Positions 7,202 to 16,036 are shown, counted from the stretch's first letter. The stretch is 35,812 nt of DNA from Leptolinea tardivitalis (GCF_001050275.1 NZ_BBYA01000006.1:1-35812), one strand, 5' to 3'. The notes: generated by a model from the sequence alone, not told the origin. Numbers and translations are program-made.

Positions 7202-8293
7202 TCAAGTTGGATAGTATTTTAACCCGTTCCCAGAAATTATGAGAATAATGGGTCGGGGAATTTCTTTTTTAACATGACTTAATGCCGCCCAGACAAGTGC
7301 AGAGGTTGGCTCTGCATAGATACCCAGATGAGCTAATTGTGTACAGCCAGGTAAAATCTCTTCTTCTGGAATGGCAACAATTTCACCTTTTCCTCCAGAC
7401 AGTTCTTTAAGTATGGCACGTACCCGGACAGGTTTTTGAACACGGACGCCTTCGGCAATAGTCTGCCCTTCAGGGGTATCTTGCATTTTTTCCATTCCGT
7501 ATTGGAAGGCTGCATTCATAGGAGAGCAATTCCTGGCTTGAACACCTACGAAATATGGCAGACGAGTCATTTTTCCGGCATAGACCAACGCTTTGAATCC
7601 TCGTATCACACCAAGAATCAACGCTCCATGACCGGCCGGTGCGATCACTGTGCCAATCTGACCGTTAGTCTGTTCAAATAATTCATAGGCAATTGTGGCA
7701 ACGCCCGGTATACCGAAAGGAAGAAAGGCATGACTGGCATATGTTTGACCATCTTTTACCGCTTCCAATACTGCCCGGGCAGCTTCAGAACGCGGACCAG
7801 GCACGGAAACAAGCTCAGCTCCATATTGTTCAATCTGACGCCGCTTGGGTCCTGAAGCCGTCTCTGGAACAAAAACTCGTCCATTAATTCCCGCCCGAGC
7901 ACAATAGGCGGCAAAAGATGCTCCGGCATTTCCACTCGAATCTTCTACCGCTCTGGTTACACCCCTTGAGGTTAACTGGCTGACCAATACAGCTGTTCCG
8001 CGGTCTTTATAAGATCCGGTTGGATTCATACTCTCCAACTTAAATCCTATTTGCCGGTCATTATTCCAGACAAGCGGTGTATCCCCTTCTCCGAGAAAAC
8101 ATACAGGGGCATCATTCGCCAGCGAAAATGAATGTTGATATTTCCAGATTCCCGGTAGAGAATTTTGAATCTCCTCGTCATGGTAGACCGGTTCAGAATC
8201 AAAGTCATAGAATCCACCACATTGATCACACTGATGCGGTATTCGATCTTCCGGAAATGGATATCCACAAGATTCACATCGAATGGCAGGCAT
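7202..8293 (-). CDS. thrC: Threonine synthase-like PLP enzyme
   Basis: The 363-residue protein starts with a zinc ribbon (Cys 6, 9, 22 and 25), followed by a fold-type II PLP enzyme. GEGDTPL, then KLESMNPTGSYKDRG with the PLP lysine at K96, and EDSSGNAGAS are characteristic of threonine synthase, which converts O-phosphohomoserine to threonine. Related enzymes of the same fold (cysteate synthase, threonine dehydratase) cannot be fully excluded, but the zinc ribbon and motif set favour ThrC. The start ATG 8293 follows AGGAG at 7-8 bases. It is the first gene of a thrC-rnc-smc run; no homoserine kinase or dehydrogenase gene is nearby. Confidence 0.82.
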   Translation of the reverse strand: MPAIRCESCGYPFPEDRIPHQCDQCGGFYDFDSEPVYHDEEIQNSLPGIWKYQHSFSLANDAPVCFLGEGDTPLVWNNDRQIGFKLESMNPTGSYKDRGTAVLVSQLTSRGVTRAVEDSSGNAGASFAAYCARAGINGRVFVPETASGPKRRQIEQYGAELVSVPGPRSEAARAVLEAVKDGQTYASHAFLPFGIPGVATIAYELFEQTNGQIGTVIAPAGHGALILGVIRGFKALVYAGKMTRLPYFVGVQARNCSPMNAAFQYGMEKMQDTPEGQTIAEGVRVQKPVRVRAILKELSGGKGEIVAIPEEEILPGCTQLAHLGIYAEPTSALVWAALSHVKKEIPRPIILIISGNGLKYYPT

Positions 8294-8313
8294 ACCGGTT
8301 TCTCCTGTCCCTA

Positions 8314-8319
8314 ATTATA
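8314..8319 (-). promoter_or_regulatory. -10 box, candidate promoter for thrC-rnc-smc
   Basis: TATAAT on the minus strand lies 20 bases before the thrC start, directly preceded by TG. No convincing -35 box is seen. The expected transcript start would leave room for the AGGAG ribosome site. Confidence 0.45.
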
Positions 8320-8435
8320 CAGGGTTCAACTGTGGATAATTTGTATCGAGCTTAAGACTCCCAACGAATGAATCCATCGTAATGGACTTGATTAATTGTC
8401 TATACGCAATATGTCGCCTGTTGCGCTTCTACCTT

Positions 8436-8444
8436 TGCTATAAT
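8436..8444 (+). promoter_or_regulatory. Extended -10 promoter of scpA (leaderless layout)
   Basis: TGCTATAAT at 8436-8444 is a perfect extended -10 element. It ends 6 bases before ATG 8451, so +1 would fall on the A of the start codon. There is no ribosome binding site between them and no good -35 box. Confidence 0.6.
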
Positions 8445-8450
8445 AAGAGA

Positions 8451-9218
8451 ATGCTTTCTGAAGCCTCAAATTCCTCTCCCTATCGGGTGAATACACCGGT
8501 ATATGAAGGCCCCCTTGACCTGTTATTGTCTTTAATTGAAAAGGCAGAATTGGATATCACCCGTCTGGCCCTTGCCCAGGTGACAGATCAATATTTGACA
8601 TACATCCAGAATCTGGAAGGCATCCGTGCTGCCGATATTTCCGAATTTCTGGTTATCGCCGCCAAGTTGATCCAAATTAAATCCGCCGCTCTTCTTCCCA
8701 AGCCTCCCGCAATTGAGGTCGAAGAAGAAGATCCCGGAGAAGCCCTTGCCAGACAGTTGATTGAGTATAAGAAGTTCAAAGAGGCATCCCTGTTTCTTTC
8801 CGAACGGGAAGAAAAGGGCCTCCACACATACCTGCATATCGCTCAAATTCCAAAGATTGAACCACGGCTCGATCTTACCGGACTTACAATTAAAGATCTA
8901 ATGGACGCTGCTCGGGATATTTTTGCCGGAAAAACCAACATACCGCTGAATCAGGTCGTGGCAGCTCCCAAAATAACCATTCGAGAACGGATTGGACGCA
9001 TCCTATCCATTATGAGAGAAAAAGAACGTACGTCATTCTTTGAGTTAGTTAAGGATAACTCTTCACGTATATCTGTTGTTGTCACGTTTCTAGCCATGTT
9101 GGAACTGGTGAAAAGACATGTCATCGAAGCCGAACAATCCGCTCTTTTCTCAGATATCGTTCTTGAACCTTTGGAATTGACCATCGATGAAACCGCTATA
9201 TCAGAATTTGGAGAATAA
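8451..9218 (+). CDS. scpA: Segregation and condensation protein A (kleisin)
   Basis: This 255-residue protein has the ScpA opening YRVNTPVYEGPLDLLLSLIEKAELDI, then the ISEFLVIAAKLIQIKSAALLP helix that contacts the SMC neck, and a C-terminal winged-helix region (ERIGRILSIMREKERTSFFEL and later) that binds the SMC cap. It bridges the two SMC heads in bacterial condensin. ATG 8451 fits the family start. An in-frame ATG at 8382 would add 23 residues, but these precede the -10 box described at 8436-8444 and look non-coding. scpB does not follow. Confidence 0.94.
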   Translation: MLSEASNSSPYRVNTPVYEGPLDLLLSLIEKAELDITRLALAQVTDQYLTYIQNLEGIRAADISEFLVIAAKLIQIKSAALLPKPPAIEVEEEDPGEALARQLIEYKKFKEASLFLSEREEKGLHTYLHIAQIPKIEPRLDLTGLTIKDLMDAARDIFAGKTNIPLNQVVAAPKITIRERIGRILSIMREKERTSFFELVKDNSSRISVVVTFLAMLELVKRHVIEAEQSALFSDIVLEPLELTIDETAISEFGE

Positions 9219-9234
9219 GGCCGTAAGGCTCCGA

Positions 9235-9243
9235 TGTTATAAT
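9235..9243 (+). promoter_or_regulatory. Extended -10 promoter for zinc-ribbon gene and mutS
   Basis: TGTTATAAT at 9235-9243 lies between scpA and the zinc-ribbon gene. Transcription would start near 9250, leaving a leader of about 26 bases that includes GGAGGGG before ATG 9276. No -35 box is evident. Confidence 0.55.
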
Positions 9244-9275
9244 TTCTTACATCATTTCCCGTTGGAGGGGTAGTT

Positions 9276-9923
9276 ATGGGTGATTTGATTGAATTTACAC
9301 GAAATTATAATGATTTAAGCACAGATACAGGATTTCAATTTGAATTCCAGTGCGATCGCTGTGGAACAGGTTATCGGACTCCATTCCAGGCATCAGCTAC
9401 TGGAACCATTTCAGGTGCATTAAATACAGCCAGTAATATTTTTGGCGGCATATTTGGATCAGCCGCCAATATCAGCGAACAGGTACGCAATGCCAGCTGG
9501 CAATCAGCCCGCGATTCTGCTTTTGCCAATGCCGTGAAATTGATTAAACCATCTTTTGTTCAATGTCCCCGCTGTCAGTCATGGGTGTGCCGAAAAAGCT
9601 GCTGGAATGAAAAACGCGGACTCTGCAAAGGCTGTGCTCCCGACCTGGGAGTGGAAATGTCAGCTGCACAGGCATCAAGATCAGTGGAAGAGATATGGGC
9701 GCACGCCGCCATGTCGGAAGAAGATAAAAAATTATCGGAAGGCAACTGGCGTGAGACAATTCGGGCTACCTGCCCTAAATGTGAGACTCCTCTGGCGACC
9801 AATGCGAAATTCTGCCCCAACTGTGGTGAACCACTCAAAAAAAATACGCATTGCACTCAATGTGGCGCCCAATTACAACCCGGGGCAAAATTCTGTGGAG
9901 AATGCGGCGCCAAAGTCGGTTGA
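9276..9923 (+). CDS. Multi-zinc-ribbon protein, function unknown
   Basis: The 215-residue protein has no assignable enzymatic domain. It begins with a CxxC pair in FQCDRCGTGYRTPF, then a small-residue stretch rich in Ala, Gly and Asn (about 45-75). A second cysteine cluster follows (CPRCQSWVCRKSC...CKGC). Two classic ribbons of the CPKC...CPNCG and CTQCG...CGECG type sit at the C-terminus, like the double zinc ribbons of regulatory or adaptor proteins. It has a strong ribosome site (GGAGGGG) and lies only 10 bases before mutS, so the two are probably made together. A nucleic-acid or protein adaptor role is likely by analogy but not shown. Confidence 0.85.
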   Translation: MGDLIEFTRNYNDLSTDTGFQFEFQCDRCGTGYRTPFQASATGTISGALNTASNIFGGIFGSAANISEQVRNASWQSARDSAFANAVKLIKPSFVQCPRCQSWVCRKSCWNEKRGLCKGCAPDLGVEMSAAQASRSVEEIWAHAAMSEEDKKLSEGNWRETIRATCPKCETPLATNAKFCPNCGEPLKKNTHCTQCGAQLQPGAKFCGECGAKVG

Positions 9924-9933
9924 AATAGTCTGA

Positions 9934-12528
9934 ATGTCTGACGATGTAACTCCAATCCGCCAACAATATCTGGACATAAAAAAGAAATACCCCGATGCCA
10001 TTTTGTTTTTTCGGCTCGGGGATTTTTACGAGACATTTGACAACGACGCCGAAACGACCTCGCGCGAATTGGACATAGTCTTAACATCTCGGAATGTTGC
10101 CAAGGGAATGCGTATTCCTATGGCAGGTATTCCCTATCATGCCGCAGAGAATTACCTTTCACGATTGATAGAACGCGGCTATCATGTGGCGATTTGCGAA
10201 CAGGTCGGTGAACAACCGGTAAAAGGATTGTTCCCTCGTGAAGTCACCCGTGTGGTAACCCCGGGTACATTACTCGAACCGTCCCTGTTAAAAGGCGACC
10301 GCAACAATTACCTGGCTTCCTTATTCATTGCACACGATAGTGCCGGTCTGGCATATGCCGATATTTCAACGGGTGAATTTGCCGCCACCGAATGGACCGG
10401 GCAAGATTTCTTCACAAGGGTTCGAGCTGAATTGGCCCGTCTTCAACCGTCTGAAATAATTCTTCCCGTGGAATGCCCTGTTTCTGACCAGATCACGTAT
10501 CATAAGACCTTCCAGCCAAACTGGCGGTTTGAGACCGGCCGTTGCATGGAAGCATTAAAAAAACAATTACAGACCTCCACATTGGACGGTTTTGGATTGC
10601 GGGGTATGCAGTCCGCCATTCAGGCCGCCGGCGCGCTGATTCAATATCTGCAAGATACCCAGCCGGCAGCCCTCCAGTTATTGGTTTCCATCCATACATA
10701 TCAGTTGGATTCCTCGATGCTGTTGGATGTCTCCACCCGCCGCAATCTTGAATTAACCGAAACCATCCGGGGCGGCTCAGAAGAGGGCTCGCTTCTGTCT
10801 GTCCTCGACCATGCCATTACTCCTATGGGACATCGTCTGATGCGGTCCTGGGTGAGTAAACCCTTGCTCGATATTCCGGCCATTCAAGCCCGACAGGCCT
10901 GTGTGCAATGGTTCGTGGATAATGGACTTATTCGTAAAGAATTCATACAGTCACTCAAGGACATTTCTGACCTTGAACGTCTGGTCAACCGGGTGACGGC
11001 CGGTACAGCTCAACCGCGTGATTTAACAGCCATTCGGGCAAACCTGCATGCCCTTCCTGAACTGCTTCGAATTCTGGCATCGCCCTGTGAAGCTGTTCAA
11101 TCCATCCTTAAACATCTTGATCCATGTACAAATGAGCTGGCATTGCTGGATGAAGCCATTGCGGATGATCCGCCGGCTACCCTGCAAAATACCGGTGTAA
11201 TTCGGCCAGGTTACTCTTCCGAACTGGATAATATCATCCAATCCTCCCGTAACGCCCGAGAATGGATCGCTAATCTGGAACAGGTTGAACGTGAACGCAC
11301 AGGAATAAAAAATCTCAAGGTTGGATACAACAAAGTCTTTGGATATTACATTGAAGTGACCCACAGCAATACCGGGGTTGTGCCACAGGAATACATACGC
11401 AAACAGACTCTGGTCAACGCAGAGCGATATATTACCCCGGAAATGAAAGAATATGAGACCCTGGTTCTCAATGCAGAAGAGCGTATCCGGGAAGTGGAAG
11501 GACGTCTTTTCCGTGAAATCTGCCGGAATATAGCGGCCAATTCAAGCCGCCTTCTAAAAACAGCCCAGGCCATTTCTGAGCTGGATGTCACAGCCGCACT
11601 GGCCGACGTGGCTGTCAACAACCATTATGTGTGCCCTGAAATTACGCCGGAACCCGTATTGGAAATCATCGACGGCCGCCACCCTGTTGTGGAAAAAACT
11701 CTGACTTCAGATCGTTTCATTCCAAACGATACAGTATTTGACCAGGGAGAATTGGTTCGGGTAATTACCGGACCGAATATGAGCGGTAAAAGCACTTTCC
11801 TCCGTCAGGTCGCCCTGATCGTGTTAATGGCACAGATGGGGTCATTTGTTCCTGCATCATCCGCCCGCATTGGTCTGGTTGACCGAATTTTCACTCGTAT
11901 CGGTGCACAAGACGAAATCCATGCAGGCCAGTCAACATTCATGGTGGAAATGGTGGAAACCGCCAATATCCTTCATCATGCCACCACGCGAAGTTTATTG
12001 GTACTGGACGAAATTGGACGCGGTACAAGCACATATGACGGGCTCTCCATTGCCTGGGCAGTTGTGGAACACATTCATAATCATCCAGGTCTGCGTTCCC
12101 GCACCCTGTTTGCCACTCATTACCACGAGTTGACCCAACTGGCAGACCTTTTGCCGGGAATTCGCAACTACAATGTGGCTGTAACAGAAGTGGATAATAA
12201 CGTAGTTTTTCTACATAAGATTGTTCCCGGTGGAACAGACCGCTCCTATGGCATCCATGTTGGTCAACTGGCAGGTCTTCCTAAACCGGTCATCCAGCGG
12301 GCCAATGAAATTCTCAGTGAACTTGAAGCCACCTCGGGTAAGGCGGTGAATATCGGCGAGACGACCTCCCGGCAAATGGCGCTATTTCCCGAAACTAATC
12401 CGCTTTTGGATGAGTTGAAAGCGCTGGATATACTTTCAATTTCCCCATTGGAAGCCTTGAATAAATTATTCGAATGGAAGAAGAAATACACCGAAAACGA
12501 AGACGGCCATAACGTTAAGAAAGCATAG
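9934..12528 (+). CDS. mutS: DNA mismatch repair protein MutS
   Basis: The 864-residue protein carries the mismatch-reading F-x-E motif in RLGDFYETF near residue 30, connector, lever and clamp domains, and a C-terminal ATPase with Walker A GPNMSGKST at 613-621, GQSTFMVEM, and Walker B DEIGRGTSTYDG from about 692. This is the MutS1 type that recognises mismatches and recruits MutL; mutL is not in the window. The N-terminus begins QQYLDIKKKYPDAILFFR as usual. There is no good ribosome site before ATG 9934, so it is probably coupled to the zinc-ribbon gene 10 bases upstream. Its last 14 bases overlap the end of panE on the other strand, with no terminator seen between them. Confidence 0.97.
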   Translation: MSDDVTPIRQQYLDIKKKYPDAILFFRLGDFYETFDNDAETTSRELDIVLTSRNVAKGMRIPMAGIPYHAAENYLSRLIERGYHVAICEQVGEQPVKGLFPREVTRVVTPGTLLEPSLLKGDRNNYLASLFIAHDSAGLAYADISTGEFAATEWTGQDFFTRVRAELARLQPSEIILPVECPVSDQITYHKTFQPNWRFETGRCMEALKKQLQTSTLDGFGLRGMQSAIQAAGALIQYLQDTQPAALQLLVSIHTYQLDSSMLLDVSTRRNLELTETIRGGSEEGSLLSVLDHAITPMGHRLMRSWVSKPLLDIPAIQARQACVQWFVDNGLIRKEFIQSLKDISDLERLVNRVTAGTAQPRDLTAIRANLHALPELLRILASPCEAVQSILKHLDPCTNELALLDEAIADDPPATLQNTGVIRPGYSSELDNIIQSSRNAREWIANLEQVERERTGIKNLKVGYNKVFGYYIEVTHSNTGVVPQEYIRKQTLVNAERYITPEMKEYETLVLNAEERIREVEGRLFREICRNIAANSSRLLKTAQAISELDVTAALADVAVNNHYVCPEITPEPVLEIIDGRHPVVEKTLTSDRFIPNDTVFDQGELVRVITGPNMSGKSTFLRQVALIVLMAQMGSFVPASSARIGLVDRIFTRIGAQDEIHAGQSTFMVEMVETANILHHATTRSLLVLDEIGRGTSTYDGLSIAWAVVEHIHNHPGLRSRTLFATHYHELTQLADLLPGIRNYNVAVTEVDNNVVFLHKIVPGGTDRSYGIHVGQLAGLPKPVIQRANEILSELEATSGKAVNIGETTSRQMALFPETNPLLDELKALDILSISPLEALNKLFEWKKKYTENEDGHNVKKA

Positions 12529-13540
12529 CCAGAATCTTCTCGGGTTGATTGTCAAATTCCTCTTTTTTCCATTCGCCGGTTGTCAGCTTCAACAAGGTAT
12601 CAGTCAAGAGTCGATTTACAGGTGCATGAAGGTTGAGTTTTTCTGCAGCCCGTACCACTGCACCATTCAACCAGTCTACTTCACTCTGACCGCGGCCTTG
12701 ATACAAGTCAATATGGAAACTGGGCATCTTTGCGCCCCGTCCACCACCAACCGCTTTGACAAGAATTGGGCGGCATATAAATGCAGGAAGGTATCGGATG
12801 GCCATAGCCAACAGCCTGACAGGGGTTCCCGGCAGGTTTACCACTGGAATATTCCTGGCAGCCATGACGTTTAAAACTTCCAACAGTTGACGGCGTTCAA
12901 GATCAAACATTCCGGGATGGGCGTACACTTTGCCCGGCTGCCAGTTGAGAATGGCAGAGGAGGCATTGCCCATTAAGTTTGTCATCATTTTGGACCATTT
13001 CATGGCCTGTCCATCGGAATACCCAAGCATACCCAGGCCAGCCCGGTTGCAGGCTTCCATTATTGATGGCGAAAGAGGATGGTTAAGATCTATACCTGTA
13101 CCCCTAAACCTCTCCACCTTTATATTCCCCAATCCGCGCCTTCCTATCGATGTTGTGACAGTTCCCCGGATAACATGATCCTCTCCCAACATCGCTGCAA
13201 TGGCCGGTTCATTTTCTACCCCGTTTTGAAAGCACAAAACCGGCGGCATTTTATCCAGCAACGGTTTCATCATGTTGAGAACACTGGCAGTATCAAAACT
13301 TTTTACTGCCAGTATGGAAAGATCATACGATCCTTTGGAAAATGCTTCATCCAAAGAAGTTACAAGGCAAAGATCAGACACACTTTGTTCACCGGCAGGC
13401 AAACCGAGTTTTAATCCTGATTTGGTAAGTTCTTTTGCCACATCTGTTCTTTCAAGGAATGTGACATCTTCCCCGGCCAATGCCAGACTCCCACCTATAT
13501 AAGTACCAATGGCACCGGCGCCAAAAATGAGTATCCGCAT
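12515..13540 (-). CDS. panE: Ketopantoate reductase family protein
   Basis: The 341-residue protein opens with the Rossmann motif GAGAIGTYIGG for NADP and contains CFQNGVENE and the catalytic helix MKWSKMMTNLMGN, which carries the conserved Lys and Asn of ketopantoate reductases (ApbA/PanE C-terminal domain). The family reduces 2-dehydropantoate to pantoate for pantothenate and CoA synthesis. Some paralogues have other substrates and no other pan gene is present, so the exact substrate is inferred. Start ATG 13540 lies 6 bases after the fmt stop, so the two form an operon. Confidence 0.82.
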   Translation of the reverse strand: MRILIFGAGAIGTYIGGSLALAGEDVTFLERTDVAKELTKSGLKLGLPAGEQSVSDLCLVTSLDEAFSKGSYDLSILAVKSFDTASVLNMMKPLLDKMPPVLCFQNGVENEPAIAAMLGEDHVIRGTVTTSIGRRGLGNIKVERFRGTGIDLNHPLSPSIMEACNRAGLGMLGYSDGQAMKWSKMMTNLMGNASSAILNWQPGKVYAHPGMFDLERRQLLEVLNVMAARNIPVVNLPGTPVRLLAMAIRYLPAFICRPILVKAVGGGRGAKMPSFHIDLYQGRGQSEVDWLNGAVVRAAEKLNLHAPVNRLLTDTLLKLTTGEWKKEEFDNQPEKILAMLS

Positions 13541-13546
13541 AATAAA

Positions 13547-14464
13547 TTAACCTTTTCCCCAGTTTCTCGCCCCGTTGAGGAATACCTTTCCATTCATGGG
13601 CTTCTTCCCTGCTGGCTGCACCTCTTCAAGGCAAAGGGCATCTTTTCCACAAAAAACTACAGGTAATCCTTCGAAAATAGTTTTTAAGCCTGGAACACCG
13701 TTTAACCCTGAAATCGGTCTGGCTTTAATAACTTTTAATGGCTGGTTTTCCCAGTGAAGATATGTTCCCGGCCAGGGATGGAAAGCACGCACCCGGTTGA
13801 ACAAATCTTTTGCCGAAAGGGTGAAATTCAACAATCCATCTTCTTTTTTAAGCATTGAAGCATATGTGGCGCCCTGTTCTGGCTGTGCAACAGCCTGAAC
13901 CGTTCCATTCATAATACCAGGGAGTGTTTCCAACAATAAATCCCCTCCCAGCTCTGCCAGTTTCTGTCCCAGAGTGGAAGAATCGTCATCTTCCTCAATT
14001 TTCAAAGACCGTGAAGTGAAAACAGGTCCGGTATCAATACCTGCATCCATCTTCATTATGGACACTCCGGTTAGTTCATCACCGGCAAGAATAGCCGCCT
14101 GAATAGGTGCTGCTCCCCGCCAGCGAGGCAGTAACGAGGCATGCACATTGATACATCCCAGAGGGGGGAGATCAAGCACATTTTGCCGTAATATCTGGCC
14201 AAAGGCCGCCACCAGGATAATATCAGGCGACCAGGATCGTAGTATTTCGAAATTCTCCGGCAGACGAAGCCGTTGGGGCTGCATTATGCGGCATCCAAGA
14301 TTCTCGGCTAAAATTTTCACCGGAGGTGGTGTCAACACCTTGCCTCGCCCCGCCGGTCTATCCGGCTGGGTTACCACCCCATAAATTGGATAATGATCTG
14401 CCACCCGTGCCAGAATGATCCGGGCTAATTCAGGAGAACCCATAAAAACAATTCGTGGTTTCAT
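13547..14464 (-). CDS. fmt: Methionyl-tRNA formyltransferase
   Basis: This is a 305-residue Fmt with the N-terminal formyltransferase fold. RIVFMGSPELA is the start motif, QPDRPAGRG the tRNA-binding loop, and INVHASLLPRWRGAAPIQ holds the catalytic Asn-His pair, with the Asp in MDAGIDTGP. A C-terminal OB domain follows. It formylates Met-tRNA with 10-formyl-THF to start translation. The frame is open to TTG 14491, but ATG 14464 is the family start. No ribosome site precedes it; instead a -10 box ends 7 bases upstream, so the message may be almost leaderless. panE follows after 6 bases. def and priA, frequent neighbours elsewhere, are not seen. Confidence 0.96.
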   Translation of the reverse strand: MKPRIVFMGSPELARIILARVADHYPIYGVVTQPDRPAGRGKVLTPPPVKILAENLGCRIMQPQRLRLPENFEILRSWSPDIILVAAFGQILRQNVLDLPPLGCINVHASLLPRWRGAAPIQAAILAGDELTGVSIMKMDAGIDTGPVFTSRSLKIEEDDDSSTLGQKLAELGGDLLLETLPGIMNGTVQAVAQPEQGATYASMLKKEDGLLNFTLSAKDLFNRVRAFHPWPGTYLHWENQPLKVIKARPISGLNGVPGLKTIFEGLPVVFCGKDALCLEEVQPAGKKPMNGKVFLNGARNWGKG

Positions 14465-14471
14465 TGGGTCG

Positions 14472-14480
14472 ATTTTAACA
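14472..14480 (-). promoter_or_regulatory. Extended -10 promoter of fmt (near-leaderless layout)
   Basis: On the minus strand TGTTAAAAT (14480-14472) is an extended -10 element ending 7 bases before ATG 14464, so +1 would lie at about 14465, one base before the start codon. No Shine-Dalgarno sequence or clear -35 box is seen. Confidence 0.5.
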
Positions 14481-14526
14481 TACACATGCAAAATTGAAAG
14501 ACTGTGAACTGTAAAGTTAAGGAAGG

Positions 14527-14554
14527 TTGCTAATTCGATAAAAAGGGGTAAAAT
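14527..14554 (+). promoter_or_regulatory. Promoter of DUF4870 gene
   Basis: TTGCTA at 14527-14532 (4 of 6) and TAAAAT at 14549-14554 (5 of 6) are 16 bases apart. The expected leader of about 32 bases contains GAGGAG before ATG 14593. Confidence 0.55.
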
Positions 14555-14592
14555 TAATCCAACATTAATTCATCAACTGAGGAGACAAAAAG

Positions 14593-14931
14593 ATGGCAAA
14601 TCAGACGTATGTTCCCGGCGGAGACATCACCAGTGACGATAAACTTTGGGGATTGCTCTCCTATTTATTGACACCGATTGTTCCCATCATCGTTTTATTG
14701 ATGGAAGATAAAAAAGCCCGTCCCTATATCAAGTACGCAGCTGTCCAGGGTCTGGCAATCGGTATTTTGATTGTCATTATGGCTGCCCTTTCATTCTTGA
14801 TCATTCCTGGCTGCCTGGCTGGTTTGCTGGGCATCTACGCCATTTATCTGGCTATCAAATCCTACCAGGGTGAATATACCGTCATTCCTGTTGTGACTGA
14901 TTTCTGCAAAAAACAGGGTTGGATTGCCTGA
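14593..14931 (+). CDS. Small membrane protein, DUF4870/Tic20-like
   Basis: The 112-residue protein starts with a polar segment ending DDKLWGLLSYL. Hydrophobic segments follow at about 22-38, 52-75 and 76-90, linked by a cytoplasmic loop with EDKKARPYIKYAAVQGL. This layout (a WGLLSYL opening, a charged loop, then a helix pair) is typical of DUF4870 membrane proteins, whose role is unknown. It has its own promoter, a GAGGAG ribosome site and a strong terminator, so it is a single-gene unit. Confidence 0.8.
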   Translation: MANQTYVPGGDITSDDKLWGLLSYLLTPIVPIIVLLMEDKKARPYIKYAAVQGLAIGILIVIMAALSFLIIPGCLAGLLGIYAIYLAIKSYQGEYTVIPVVTDFCKKQGWIA

Positions 14932-14950
14932 TTTTGTGTTTCATAAACAT

Positions 14951-14982
14951 AGCGGTCTGCCTGAGCAGACCGCTTTTGTTTT
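14951..14982 (+). terminator. Intrinsic terminator after DUF4870 gene
   Basis: AGCGGTCTGC at 14951-14960 pairs perfectly with GCAGACCGCT at 14965-14974 around a 4-base loop, followed by TTTGTTTT. On the minus strand the tract after the stem is less T-rich, so it mainly serves the plus-strand gene. Confidence 0.88.
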
Positions 14983-16030
14983 AAATCTTTGAGAGTTTTG
15001 ATCCATCGGGCGTATCAAGAATACGCCACCCCAGATTCTCTACTTCCAGACGCAACCGGTCAGCAACATCAAAATGACCCGCCTTACGGGCAATCTCGCG
15101 GCGTTCCACCAGTTCAGATACATCATCTGAAGGAGATGGATTTTCGGTATATTCGTAGTTTTCCAGCCTCTTCCATACATCAGGGCGAATATCATCCTGC
15201 CAGTTGGTTGGAATTTTGAACAATCCAAGAATATCAAGAGATTCAGACGTACCGCTGGGAAGTTCTTTTTCTATTCCCTTATTTTTGATATGCACAACCC
15301 CTTTGCCAAATACTTTTATGGTATTTGAGGAAATATCTATCCATAGGGAGGTATGCTCATCAATGCCAATAACAGTCCCATGACACAAATTCAGCTCAAG
15401 CAACTCAGAAAACCGTTTCTCGCCCATAAAACAATGGCTGGTATCCAATTCCATGCCACCTTCCGCATTGTTCCAATGCGGCACAATGATCACATCCAAA
15501 CCAAAACGATGTAAAAAATTCAATCCGGGTTGCCAGTGTAAATCCATTCCAGCTTTATATATTTCATATACAGGGAGAGCCTGACAGCCAATCGCGATAG
15601 TGGCCGCACTGGCTAAAACCAGAGCTGCTCCGGTTCTATGTCTTGCCTGAATAATGTCATACGCCAGACTACCGGAAAGTTGTTTTGTTGCATACGTAGG
15701 GCTTCCCGGTCCCATGAAAATCATATTTGCCGAATAAAGCGGCTCCAATATCGTCTCATTATCCGGGCTGAATACGGTACCTTTGCGACGTGCGGGAATA
15801 ATATCAATGTATGGGTGGTAATTTTGAAGCCGGTTTTGAAGAAATTCGCCCACCCTGCCGGCTACTTTCGGTGAATTCAATTCAAAACCGGCGGGTGTTT
15901 CCAGTATAGCGATTCGCAGCGGCTTCGGATAACATTTTGCCACTTCTTCAAATGCTGCGCCGCTGCTGGGAGATGTTTCACCGGATCCCATTAAAACAAT
16001 TGGGCCGGGGGAAAAGGTTTTTGAATGCAT
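14981..16030 (-). CDS. S51/cyanophycinase-like protein with CysRS-type C-terminal tail
   Basis: The 349-residue protein has an N-terminal class I glutamine-amidotransferase-like fold of the S51 peptidase/cyanophycinase group: LMGSGETSP near the start, GPGSPTYA at about 107-114, and a putative nucleophile Ser141 in LASAATIAIG. Its last 44 residues (306-349, ELVERREIARKAG...DTPDGSKL) closely resemble the extreme C-terminus of cysteinyl-tRNA synthetase, where an R-x-x-AR-K segment, an AD-x-x-R helix and LxDTPxG recur. The substrate is unknown. S51 peptidases cut after Asp or hydrolyse cyanophycin, but no cyanophycin synthetase is nearby. A -10 box ends 6 bases before ATG 16030 with no ribosome site. 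Confidence 0.75.
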   Translation of the reverse strand: MHSKTFSPGPIVLMGSGETSPSSGAAFEEVAKCYPKPLRIAILETPAGFELNSPKVAGRVGEFLQNRLQNYHPYIDIIPARRKGTVFSPDNETILEPLYSANMIFMGPGSPTYATKQLSGSLAYDIIQARHRTGAALVLASAATIAIGCQALPVYEIYKAGMDLHWQPGLNFLHRFGLDVIIVPHWNNAEGGMELDTSHCFMGEKRFSELLELNLCHGTVIGIDEHTSLWIDISSNTIKVFGKGVVHIKNKGIEKELPSGTSESLDILGLFKIPTNWQDDIRPDVWKRLENYEYTENPSPSDDVSELVERREIARKAGHFDVADRLRLEVENLGWRILDTPDGSKLSKI

Positions 16031-16036
16031 ATCTCA

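Noticed and set aside
8382-8450. Upstream ATG start for scpA
   Set aside because: It adds 23 residues outside the conserved ScpA start, has no ribosome site, and would put the extended -10 box inside the gene.
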